The notes beneath the pieces are model-generated. The model saw only the letters and a list, made by a program, of their open reading frames with translations. It was not told the origin of the DNA and did not search any database. The translations under genes were made by a program, and so were the position numbers. This document shows positions 1 to 9,684 of a DNA stretch of 64,000 nt, piece after piece. The DNA lies in NCBI GenBank assembly GCA_021397845.1, contig CM038050.1:143653980-143717979 (forward strand), in the 5' to 3' direction. The stretch is from Areca catechu. Its lineage: Eukaryota; Streptophyta; Magnoliopsida; Arecales; Arecaceae. The first letter of the stretch is position 1. Every line of letters starts with the position of its first letter.

Positions 1-1760
1 TACAAAAGGGCAGTGGGAGAAATATTGAACTTGAAGAAGTTCAACAAATAGATACATCTCAACCAAATGATAACATAGTTAGTATAGAACCAAAACACAC
101 CACTCCTATCCATAGGTCTGATAGGGTGCGTCATGCACTTGAGAGGTATGGGTTCATTATTGAAAATAATGAAGCCTGGATCATTGAAAATGATGAGCCT
201 CTAACCTATACGGATGCTGTCATGAGTAGGGACTCAGACAGATGGCTGGAAGCCATTAGATCCGAAATGGACTCCATGTATGTCAACCAAGTATGGACTT
301 TGGTTGATGCACCAGAGGGTGTTAACCCTATTGGATACAAATGGGTCTATAAGAAAAAGATTGGGGCAGATGGCCAAGTCAAAACTTATAAAGCCAGGTT
401 AGTGGCTAAGGGTTTCAGACAAAAACAGGGAATAGATTATGATGAAACATTTTCTCCTGTTGCCATGCTCAAATCTATTCGGATCATGCTTGCTATAGCA
501 GCATATCATGATTATGAAATCTGACAGATGGATGTGAAAACCGCATTCCTTAATGGTTTTCTTGAGGAAGAGGTCTATATGTCACAGCCAGAAGGTTTTG
601 TCTTGGAGACTAAACCTAATCAGGTATGTAGGTTGAAGAAATCCATTTATGGATTAAAGCAAGCATCCAGGAGTTGGAACATCTGATTTGATAAGACAGT
701 CAAAGAGTTTGACTTTATCAAAAATGAGGATGAACCTTGTGTGTATAAGAAGACTAGTGAGAGTGCCATAGTTTTCTTGGTTCTGTATGTGGATGACATA
801 CTCCTCATTGGGAATGATATCCCAATGTTACAATCAGTCAAGGTATGGAACAGTTTTCCATGAAAGACTTGGGAGAAGCATCCTATATACTGGGTATCAA
901 GATCTATAGAGATAGATCTAGGAGGATGCTAGGCTTATCCCAGTCTAGGTACATTGACCAAGTGCTAAAGAGATTTAGCATGGAGGGAAGTAAAAGAGGT
1001 TACTTGCCCATTGGTCATGGCATACATCTTTCTAAGAAGATGTCTCCTAAGACACCTGAAGAAAGAAATAGATGAGTTCTATACCTTATGCTTCGGCTGT
1101 AGGATCTATAATGTATGCTATGTTATGTACCAGGCCTGATGTGGCATATGCCTTAGGTATAGCCAGCAGATTTTAGGCTGATCCAAGAGAGGATCACTGG
1201 AAGGCTGTGAAAAATATTCTTAAGTACTTGAGAAGGACTAAGGATATTTTTCTGATATACGGAGGATCTAATCTTAAACTAGAAGCTTATTCAGATTCTA
1301 GTTTTCAATCGATCCAGATGATAGCAAATCTATTTCAGGGTATATTTTTACCCTAAATGGAGGAGCTGTAAGCTGGAAGAGTTCTAAACAGCAGACTGTA
1401 GTTGACTCAACAACTGAGGCAGAATACATTGCTATTAGTGAAGCTGCCAAGGAAGCTGTCTGGATGAAGAAGTTCATCTCAGAGTTGGGCGTTGTTCCGG
1501 AGATTGAAGGTCCAGTACCACTTTACTGTTATAATACTGGAGCCGTCGCTTAAGCTAAGGAACCTAGAGCTCATCACAAATCAAAGCACATTCTAAGACG
1601 CTTCCATCTCGTTTGAGAGATTGTTGAAAGACAAGAAGTCTGCATTAAAAGAGTAGAAACGAAGAACAACATAGCAGACCCATTCACTAAGGCTTTACCA
1701 CAGTGGGAGTTTGATCGCCACCTCGATTGTATGGGGTTAAAATTTAAAGGCGATTGGCTT
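1..1760 (+). pseudogene. copia pol fragment: reverse transcriptase and RNase H
   Basis: This encoded the enzyme that copies the element's RNA into DNA in cytoplasmic particles. The RT N-terminal part is read at 126-524 (WVYKKK, ARLVAKGF, DYDETFSPV), followed after a TGA by MDVKTAFLNGFLEEEVY near 530-580 and YGLKQASRSW near 650. The active site YVDD is at about 785-797. RNase H follows (SKQQTVVDSTTEAEYIA near 1385, then a DPFTKALP-like end near 1680). Stops at about 522 and 684, a frame change near 845, and a stop near 1073 break the frame. The piece lacks gag, protease and integrase, which lie outside the window. Confidence 0.85.
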
Positions 1761-1766
1761 TAGTGC

Positions 1767-1777
1767 AAGTGGGAGAT
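1767..1777 (+). other. polypurine tract of the copia element
   Basis: The tract aagtgggagat lies directly before the LTR start TGAAAGG and just after the end of the RNase H frame. This is where plus-strand DNA synthesis is primed. Confidence 0.75.
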
Positions 1778-2808
1778 TGAAAGGATTATGCCCTAAAGGC
1801 CAATCGAAATGTTGTAGTTCGATGGGATTTTCTTTTGTATCCCAAACCAGTGTATTGATATTATCAACTAATAAAGGCATTTTATTTTCATCATACGCTG
1901 TGTTTTATTAATTTTATTAAGATATGATGAATCCCATAGATTAGGGCTATGGTTCTAGGGTTATGATGAGATCATACCAGTGAGACCTAAAGCTTTAAAA
2001 CCCTAATTTAGAATATTCCTGGTCGATGGGATATTGAGTAGGGCATCGATGTTTCCAGTAAGACCAGCACATCCTATGTATGCTTGGTGAAGAGGGTGAC
2101 TGATCTCACAGTCACTTGTGTTTGACACTAATACTAGGCTGTAGGTGCTCATTAGAGAATGAGTTCACTGAATGGATCCAGCTTGAGAACATCTAATGGA
2201 ACCTTATTTATTTGTCAATAGATAGTTCTCATAGTGGGAGTAGTGCATGTGGTCCTTTGACCTGAGACTGCCATGGTATCTTGTATGCATGAATCCATAC
2301 TTTGGTTCACACTCAATCATGACACTGACTCATGCATGGGGTGATACTGGGTATGGTGGATTGCATATGGAGGTTGTGAGTAGGTCAAAATGGAATCGAT
2401 CAACCCTAGTAAGAGGGAAGCGCATCCAGATGATTTCAATCAAATGAAGATTCGAAAAATCTTTGATCAAAGTATGAACATTAGAAATAATTTCTAATGG
2501 TTCATTAATGAATCATCATTATCAGATTGAGCAAGGAATGAATATGAAATTGGATTTGACAAGTATCCATATCCATAGTCATATTCAGGGTGCAAGTAGA
2601 TCGAAGGACTGAATTGCCCGGTAACTCACCACTGAAGGGTATTTTGGTAAATCCACCAAAATTTCTCATCTTCTGGGTAGGCATGACACGTTGCTAGACG
2701 TCAATCTTTTCTTGTAGGTCTTCATGAACCAATTGATTTGGTTTCATGAGTCAATTCGATGTGTGATTCGAATTGGACAATTAGGTGAGCAAATTTGACC
2801 TAATTAGG
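1778..2808 (+). repeat. 3' LTR of the copia element, first part
   Basis: The LTR starts with TG straight after the polypurine tract. It holds no coding sequence. It is interrupted at 2808 by Gypsy-1 and resumes at 11705. The partner 5' LTR is outside the window, so the exact end cannot be set by comparison. Confidence 0.75.
2804..2808 (+). repeat. target-site duplication of Gypsy-1, left copy (TTAGG)
   Basis: TTAGG directly precedes the first TG of the Gypsy-1 LTR and is repeated at 11700-11704 directly after its last CA. Five bases is the usual length for a retroviral-type integrase. Confidence 0.95.
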
Positions 2809-4778
2809 TGTGAGGACCGGTCCTTTTGGGCTGGATTTGGGCTGAAGTCGGCGGCCCTTGCCGACTTCAGTTCAAAATTCCTATGGTTCGGAAGATCGGA
2901 TTTTCCGGTGAGAAATCTGGACAAATCTGACGACGCCGCCGGAGAGGGGGGGAGATAAGGTTTCTTCCTCGGGTTTAAAGGCACTGGGGATTACCTCTGT
3001 TGATCCTGGAGTATCTTCCTGTGGTGGAGCGACGACGGTTCTTCGAGTGCCCCTGCCCTCGCTGGAACGCCCTTCGCCGGAGGTTGTACGATCGGAGTCG
3101 CCCTCGCCGGTAAGTCCTCTCTCCCTGGTATGGACGTTGAGTGTTCGTGCGGCTCGACGGAGGGGAGAATCAGGTTGATTTTCCTCTCCGTTGAAGCCTT
3201 GGGCTGTGGCCAGCAGTGAGGAAGCCACCGCCGGACTCCTCCTCTCCGGCAACCGTCTTTGGGCGGCCGATCGCGGGGATTGCCGCCGTTCCATCACTTG
3301 CTTGGGGGGGGAGAGTGGAGGAGGGAGAGATGGATTTTGGTCGGCCGAGAGGTACTATTGCAGGCGACAGTCTCCGGCTCGGTGCTCGCCGGCTGTCGGT
3401 CGGACGGCCACCGTAAGGGTCACCGGACTCTCTTCCTTCTCCGGCGTGAACACCGTGGTGGTCGGACGGGAGGATCGCCGTCGATCCTCCCTGCTTCTCT
3501 CATGGGGTCGGGCAAATGCCTGGCCGATGGGGCGGGGGCTTGGTTTGATCAGGCTTGGCTGGGCCGGGCCGGGCCGGGCTGGGCTTGGCTGGGCCGGGCC
3601 TCGTTGGGCCGGACTTGGTTGAGCCATGCCCTGTTGGGCTAGGCCTTTTATCTTGAATGGGCCAACCCAATACCAGCAAGAAGGAAGGTATTGTTTGGGG
3701 TTACCCCAAGGATTTTATTTTTAAAATTAATGATATTAAATAATAAACAAAATAAATTATGATGCAGGATCGTCATCCTCCTTGGGAAATCAGGATTAAT
3801 GCTGAGTTGGTGAAACTGTAAGTTATCACTCACCGATAAAATTTTGCCATGCACGTTGTGAACCCATTATTTGACATGTTATGAATTTTATTGTTATATT
3901 CATGCTACATACACATATCTTGATGCATTATGAAATTTAACCATAAACTAAGATGTAACGAGTCATGGGATGAGTTGGTTGTAATTGCTCCCTAGTCCGA
4001 CTATGATCACACGAGGATCTAGACTCCTTTTGGGCCTCCAGCGGGGCTATCGCTGGCACATGACCGATGTGCGGTATGTGACACAGGAGTTGTTGTTTTA
4101 TTCTAGTACATGCTGGGAAGCATGTTTCTCGTGTGATACTCAGAGCTAGACTCCTTTTGGGCCTCCAGCGGGGCTATCGCTGGCACATGACCGATGTGCG
4201 GCATGTGACACAGGGTCTAGACTCTTTTGGGACGAGCCACGGGCCGATCGTGGCCATAGTATGAGGGACTAAGTGAGTATGTACGGATGGCCATCCTAAA
4301 AATTTGTATTCTGTCAGAAAAATAAATAAAAGGTTAATAATAGGAATGGCTTATATATTTTGGTTGCTCCTATGTATGGAATTACTCTAGATTCATGGTA
4401 AAATATATATTTGTGACATGTGATGACTTACTGAGTTTAAGGGAAACTCATTCTTTTCCCTTGCATTTTTTTTTCAGGATCAGAGGAACATATGGGCCAG
4501 GGATTCAATCAGTGAGGCATAGGATCTAGTGGACACTATCATTATTATTTTTTATTTATTTCATGAAATTAGATCATGATAAATGTATGACGGTTGGCTT
4601 TATGACAATTGAATCTACTTGCCTACTTTTGCTTTATTAATATCATGCCTGGTACTCTTTTTTTTTTTGTAAGAAATGGTTGGTACAGGCCTGGTATGTT
4701 CTTGGAAAATATTGAATTCCCAGAACATACGGCCGTCTGTTGCACTTTTGGCCCTGGTCTTGGGTTTGGGGCGCGACA
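2809..4778 (+). repeat. 5' LTR of Gypsy-1
   Basis: The LTR starts TGTGAGGACC and ends GCGCGACA, matching 9685-11699. The left half is GC- and CpG-rich and ends in a run of short ggctgggcc units (about 3550-3615). The right half is AT-rich. Long open frames on both strands in the GC-rich part (for example about 3190-3640) have no recognisable domain and are a composition effect. Confidence 0.95.
4021..4214 (+). repeat. 67-bp direct repeat inside the Gypsy-1 LTR
   Basis: A 67-bp block beginning agactccttttgggcctcc and ending gtgacacagg occurs at 4021-4087 and again at 4148-4214 with about one change. The 61 bp between are unrelated. The same pair is present in the 3' LTR from about 10942, so it predates this insertion. 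Confidence 0.9.
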
Positions 4779-4785
4779 GATTTAG

Positions 4786-4797
4786 TGGTATCAGAGC
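4786..4797 (+). other. primer binding site of Gypsy-1 (initiator Met tRNA)
   Basis: TGGTATCAGAGC lies 8 bp after the 5' LTR end. It is the usual complement of the 3' end of the plant initiator methionine tRNA. Confidence 0.9.
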
Positions 4798-4946
4798 CAG
4801 GCTTGTCTCAGAAACTAAAATGTTTTAGATAGTGATAGCGGGGTAGAGACAATTAGGGCAAGTTTAAATTAATAAAGTACAAGTAAGGTCATATTATTTA
4901 ACTAACTAACATTTGTGCTATAGGTTTAATGGCTCGGACCTGATCC

Positions 4947-6178
4947 ATGAGGACATCGAATCAAAATGATCATGCATCTCGAGCTCATGATACTTCGCAG
5001 GTAGCGGGTCCATCTCGGGCGACCGGCGCTTACATGGCTCGTAGCCTATCACCTGATCAGGGCGAGAGTCGAGCAGTTAGTCCTCCTCCTCTGCAGCATG
5101 ATATGAGGACAGCCAATTCTGATGGTCAGGTGGTAGGTCTTATCCAGGCTCTAACTGGACTTGTGCAGGAATTGAGGCAGCAGGGGAATAGGGGTGGTCA
5201 GTCATCTAAAATGGATCGGGGCATCACTGAATTTAAGAAGTTGGCGCCTCCTACATTTGAGGGTTCTACTGAACCTACTGAATCCTTGAAGTGGCTGAAA
5301 GAAATGGAGAAGGTCTTTGTCAGCATGGACTGCACGGATCGGGAAAAAGTTCGCTTTGCAGCTTATCAACTGCAAGGCGAAGCTTCGGAATGGTGGGATG
5401 CTGTCAGAAGACAATATGGCAATGAAGAGCCGATAACTTGGGATATTTTCGCCAAGAGTTTTTGGATATGTATTTTCCTGAAAGTCTCAGATTTGAGAAG
5501 GAGAGTGAATTTACCAGATTAATACAAGGAGGCTTGACCGTGACACAATATGAAGCCAAGTTTATTGAATTGTCCCGTTTTGCTCCGGAGTTGGTGGCCA
5601 CGGACTATATCAAGGCACGGAGATTTGAGAAAGGACTTAAACCCAGGATTCGTGCTGGAGTAAGACCCATGCAGCTGGCCTCATACCGGGATGTCGTTAG
5701 TAAAGCAAAAATTGTAGAGCAAGAGGTTGATAATATGCAACAGGAGAGGGAACGGCAGCTGAGGAAGAGATCCAGACCTGATGGGCAGTGAGGGAACCAA
5801 CACTCTGGCAAACAACCTAGACAGAGGGGAAATCAAAGGCAAGATCCAAGCTCTCAGCAGGGTAATGGTCCTCGTTGCAGGAGATGTCAAGGTTTTCATC
5901 TAGAGCAGGATTGTCGTTGGTTTTCTGGGGCTTGTTTTAATTGTGGTTAGCAGGGCCACAAAGCTATGAATTGCCCACGTTCTCAGAATCCTGGAAATCA
6001 GTATACCTTTCAGAATGCACCGCGACCGCCAGCACCTCCTCCTTCAAATGTACCAGCTTTTATCCAAGGACAACCTATATAGCTTATGGATCTGGTGAGC
6101 GCCAGAAGCAGAAGACCCAGGCTCGTGTGTATGCTCTAACTCAGCAAGATGCTCAGGCATCGAATGCTGTGGTGACAG
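4947..6178 (+). pseudogene. Gypsy-1 gag, frameshifted
   Basis: Gag is the capsid/nucleocapsid protein that packages the element's RNA. The frame opens at 4947 and carries the gypsy gag core (LAPPTFEGSTEPTESLKWL, then ASEWWDAVRRQYG). An apparent 1-bp loss near 5450 moves the reading to a second frame up to a TGA at about 5789. Two CCHC zinc-knuckle-like motifs follow, CRRCQGFHLEQDC (about 5875-5915) and CFNCG-stop-QGH (about 5932-5975); the second has a TAG inside it. Another frame change near 6080 leads into ARVYALTQQDAQASNAVV, the link to protease. At least two frame changes and two or three stops make it non-functional. Confidence 0.85.
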
Positions 6179-6257
6179 GTAATTTCGCAAGTTTTTTATT
6201 TATTTATTTATTGATTTAATTGAGTGCAAATAATTATAAGTAAGAATTATCTGGTAG
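6179..6257 (+). other. putative 79-bp spliceosomal intron between gag and protease
   Basis: The junction reads GACAG|gtaatttcg ... ctggtag|GTACC. The 79 bp between are AT-rich (ttttttatttatttatttat) and have stops. Removing them joins the frame before (frame 1) to the protease frame after (frame 2) and gives an uninterrupted Val-Val-Thr-Gly-Thr-Ile-Lys link. Donor, acceptor and length are plausible for a short plant intron. This is inferred from sequence only. Confidence 0.6.
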
Positions 6258-7099
6258 GTACCATCAAAGTAGTCTCTTCATATGCCCGTGTTTTATTTGA
6301 TTCCGGAGCAACACACTCTTTTATCTCAACCGGATTTGCTAAGAAGGCTGGTATGGAACCAGTACCTCTAAATTTCGAGATCAGAGTATCCATTCCAAAT
6401 GGGGGCATTATCATGGTTAACATGATTTGTCCATCCTGCACTCTAAGCATTGGAAACCATGAATTTTCATCCGATCTAATGGTATTGGAAATGGAAGAGT
6501 TTGATATTATTTTGGGAATGGATTGGCTAGCTTCTTATCATGCCACAGTAGATTGTTTCGGGAAGAGAGTAGTTTTCTACCCTCCAGGTCAGGAACCTTT
6601 TGGTTTCTTTGGTGGTGAAGGGAAGACCCCTACGAGAATGATTACAGCTATGCAAGCTAAACGGATGCTGAGGCAAGGTTGTGCAGGATATTTGGCCAAT
6701 GTTATGGATCTCCAGCAAGAAGGAGAAGGGTTGGAAAATATTCCTATTGTGAAAGAATTTCCGGATGTATTTCCAGATGAATTGCCAGGATTACCTCCTG
6801 ACAGAGAGATGAAATTTTCTATTGATCTCTTACCTAATGCAGAACCTGTGTCTAAAGCTCCCTATAGAATGGCACCAGCTGAATTGAAAGAACTCAAGGA
6901 ACAACTCCAGGATCTGCTCGATAAGGGATTCATCAGGCCGAGTGTTTCACCATGGGGTGCTCCGGTACTGTTTGTCAGGAAGAAGGATGGGAGTCTGAGG
7001 TTGTGTATTGATTATCGAGAATTGAACAAGTTGACAATTCGAAATAAGTATCCCCTTCCCAGAATTGATGATCTTTTTGACCAGTTGCAAGGCGCTTAG
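6258..7099 (+). pseudogene. Gypsy-1 aspartic protease and N-terminal reverse transcriptase
   Basis: Protease cuts the Gag-Pol polyprotein. Its active-site motif is visible as VLFDSGATHSFIS (about 6292-6330), with the second conserved part ILGMDWLASYHA at about 6511-6545. The RT domain starts with YRMAPAELKELKEQL (about 6862) and KDGSLRLCIDYRELNKLT (about 6985-7035). The frame ends at a TAG at 7097-7099, exactly where the conserved VFSKIDLRSGY block begins; the rest of pol continues in the same frame. One stop therefore separates two otherwise good halves of RT. Confidence 0.9.
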
Positions 7100-9649
7100 G
7101 TGTTCTCAAAAATCGACTTGCGGTCCGGATATTATCAGTTGAAAATTAAGAATGAAGACATATCCAAAACAGCCTTTCGGACTAGATATGGGCATTATGA
7201 ATTTCTGGTGATGCCTTTCGGACTGATGAATGCTCCGGCAGCTTTCATGGACATGATGAACAGGATATTCAAATCATATTTGGATCAGTGTGTAGTAGTT
7301 TTTATTGATGACATTCTAGTTTATTCCAAGAATCCGGAGGAGCATGAAAAACATTTAAGGAAAATCTTACAAATACTAAGGGAGCAGAGATTGTATGCAA
7401 AGCTGAAGAAATGTCAATTCTGGCTTGATAATATTTCTTTTCTTGGCCACACAGTCTCTAAGGAAGGAATATCTGTTGATCCAGCAAAGATTGAAGCAAT
7501 TGTTGAATGGAATAGACCAACTAATGTGACAGAAGTCCGTAGTTTTCTGGGTCTAGCTGGTTATTACCGAAGGTTTGTGGAGGGATTTTCCCGTATAGCC
7601 TTGCCACTGACCCAGCTAACCCATAAAGGGATTAAATTTGTTTGGTCTGATGATTGTGAGAAAAGCTTCCAAGAGTTAAAGAAGTGCTTGGTATCAGCTC
7701 CTATTCTTACCTTACCAACTAGAAGTGAGGGTTTTTCTATTTACAGTGATGCCTCCAGAAAAGGGTTAGGATGTGTTCTTATGCAAAGGGAGAAGGTGGT
7801 GGCCTACGCATCTAGGCAGCTTAAAACACATGAATTAAACTACCCTACTCATGATTTGGAGCTAGCTGCTGTAGTCTTTGCCCTGAAAATTTGGAGACAT
7901 TACCTGTATGGTGTATCTTGTGAAATTTTTACTGATCATAAAAGTCTTAAGTATTTATTTACTCAGAAAGAGTTAAACTTAAGGCAAAGGAGATGGTTGG
8001 AGCTGATCAAAGACTATGATTTGAAAATAAGTTATCATCCGGGAAAAGCAAATGTAGTGGCTGATGCGTTGAGCAGAAAGGCCGGAGGTAGCTTGGCAAC
8101 CTTAATCACTTCTCAAGGAGAAATTCTTCAAGATCTTGGAAAGCTGAGTTTGGAGATCCAGATGCATAACTCTACATTCTCACTTGCTACTCTTAAGATA
8201 CAATCTACCCTGATCGATAGAATTAAGGCATCACATATGAGTGATTCAGAATTTCAAAAGATTAGAGAGAAAATACAATCTGGGATAATCTCAGAATTCC
8301 GAATTCATGAGGATGGATCCTTAAGATTTGGAAACAGGTTGTGTGTTCCAGGGGATGCAAGTCTAAAGAAGGAAATCTTGATTGATGCCCACAATGCTAT
8401 TTACACTATTCACCCTGGAAGCACAAAAATGTATAGAGATCTTAAGGAAAACTTCTGGTGGAAAGGTATGAAAAGGGAAATAGCCATGTTTGTGGCTCAA
8501 TGCTTAACTTGTCAGCAAATAAAGGCTGAGCATCAGAGACCAGCAGGACCTCTACAACCCCTAGCTATCCCTGTATGGAAATGGGAGAATGTCACAATGG
8601 ACTTTGTTTTAGGATTGCCAAGGACTCTCAGAGGATTTGATGCTATTTGGGTTGTTGTAGATCGATTGACAAAGTCAGCTCATTTTCTACCTATCAAGGT
8701 CAATTTCTCCATGGAAAGGCTAGCAAAATTATATATCGATGAAATTGTTAGATTGCATGGTATTCCTGTATCAATTGTATCTGATAGGGACACTAGATTT
8801 GTTTCTCAATTTTGGAGGAGTTTGCATCAAGCTATGAAAACCAAGCTGGAGTTTAGTACAGCCTTTCATCCTCAAACAGATGGGCAGTCAGAGAGGACGA
8901 TTCAGACATTAGAAGATATGTTGAGAGCATGTGTTCTTGATTTAAAAGGATCTTGGGATGATCATCTGTCACTGATAGAATTTGCATATAACAACAGTTA
9001 TCAAGCAACCATTAAGATGGCACCTTTTGAAGCTCTCTATGGGAGGAGATGTAGGACCCCGCTATGTTGGGATGATGTTGGCGAGAGGAAACTTTTGGGA
9101 CCAGATATTGTGCTGCAAACCACAGATAAAATCCAACTTATTAGGAAGCGACTGTTTACAGCTCAGAGTCGACAAAAGAGTTATGCAGATAATCGGAGAA
9201 GAGAACTGAAATTTATGGTGGGGGACCATGTGTTACTTAAAGTGTCCCCTACTAAAGGAGTTATGAGATTTGGGGTGCGAGGGAAGCTAAGCCCTCGGTA
9301 TGTGGGTCCTTTTGAAATCTTGGAGAAAATTGGAGCTGTGGCTTATCGGCTTGCTTTACCACCATCTCTTGCTGGTGTACATAATGTTTTTCATGTTTCT
9401 ATGCTGAGGAAGTATGTACCTGATCCAAATCATGTAATTGAATTGGGACCACTTCAATTCAAGAAAAATTTATCTTATGAGGAACAACCAGTGAAGGTGG
9501 TGGATAGAAAGGAGCAAGTCTTGAGGCGACGCATCATTCCTTATGTTAAAGTCCAGTGGAGTAATCATTCAGAACGAGAAGCCACTTGGGAGTTAGAAGA
9601 AATCATGAAAATTAAATATCCTCAACTTTTCCAGAACCCAGGTATGTAA
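7100..9649 (+). CDS. Gypsy-1 pol: RT, RNase H, integrase and chromodomain (849 codons open)
   Basis: This long open frame begins just after the TAG at 7097-7099 and has no ATG at its start; in the intact element it would be made as part of Gag-Pol. RT active site FIDDILVYSK is at residues 68-77. RNase H starts with YSDASRKGLGCVL near residue 215 and ends near VVADALSRK (about 325). Integrase has the zinc-binding H-H-C-C region near 430-475 (ending CLTCQ) and the catalytic D, D, E in MDFVLG (about 500), SDRDTRF (about 561) and DGQSERT (about 597). The last ~60 residues (VQWSNHSEREATWELEEI) resemble a chromodomain, which in chromoviruses binds histone marks and steers integration. Ends TAA before the polypurine tract. 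Confidence 0.92.
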   Translation: MFSKIDLRSGYYQLKIKNEDISKTAFRTRYGHYEFLVMPFGLMNAPAAFMDMMNRIFKSYLDQCVVVFIDDILVYSKNPEEHEKHLRKILQILREQRLYAKLKKCQFWLDNISFLGHTVSKEGISVDPAKIEAIVEWNRPTNVTEVRSFLGLAGYYRRFVEGFSRIALPLTQLTHKGIKFVWSDDCEKSFQELKKCLVSAPILTLPTRSEGFSIYSDASRKGLGCVLMQREKVVAYASRQLKTHELNYPTHDLELAAVVFALKIWRHYLYGVSCEIFTDHKSLKYLFTQKELNLRQRRWLELIKDYDLKISYHPGKANVVADALSRKAGGSLATLITSQGEILQDLGKLSLEIQMHNSTFSLATLKIQSTLIDRIKASHMSDSEFQKIREKIQSGIISEFRIHEDGSLRFGNRLCVPGDASLKKEILIDAHNAIYTIHPGSTKMYRDLKENFWWKGMKREIAMFVAQCLTCQQIKAEHQRPAGPLQPLAIPVWKWENVTMDFVLGLPRTLRGFDAIWVVVDRLTKSAHFLPIKVNFSMERLAKLYIDEIVRLHGIPVSIVSDRDTRFVSQFWRSLHQAMKTKLEFSTAFHPQTDGQSERTIQTLEDMLRACVLDLKGSWDDHLSLIEFAYNNSYQATIKMAPFEALYGRRCRTPLCWDDVGERKLLGPDIVLQTTDKIQLIRKRLFTAQSRQKSYADNRRRELKFMVGDHVLLKVSPTKGVMRFGVRGKLSPRYVGPFEILEKIGAVAYRLALPPSLAGVHNVFHVSMLRKYVPDPNHVIELGPLQFKKNLSYEEQPVKVVDRKEQVLRRRIIPYVKVQWSNHSEREATWELEEIMKIKYPQLFQNPGM

Positions 9650-9672
9650 ATTTCGAGGGCGAAATTTTTTTT

Positions 9673-9684
9673 AGGTGGGGAGAA
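9673..9684 (+). other. polypurine tract of Gypsy-1
   Basis: aggtggggagaa sits directly before the 3' LTR start and just after the end of pol. Confidence 0.85.

Larger units (their letters stand above)
1..2808 (+). mobile_element. Ty1/copia (Tork-like) retrotransposon, 3' part, 5' end outside window
   Basis: The window opens inside a copia element on the plus strand. It has degraded reverse transcriptase and RNase H, then a polypurine tract, then the start of its 3' LTR. The LTR is cut at 2808 by Gypsy-1 and continues from 11705. Copia order (reverse transcriptase last before the LTR) and the copia-type active site YVDD identify the superfamily. The Tork-like clade is judged from the style of the RT and the long LTR and is less certain. 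Several in-frame stops show it can no longer make its own proteins. Confidence 0.85.
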
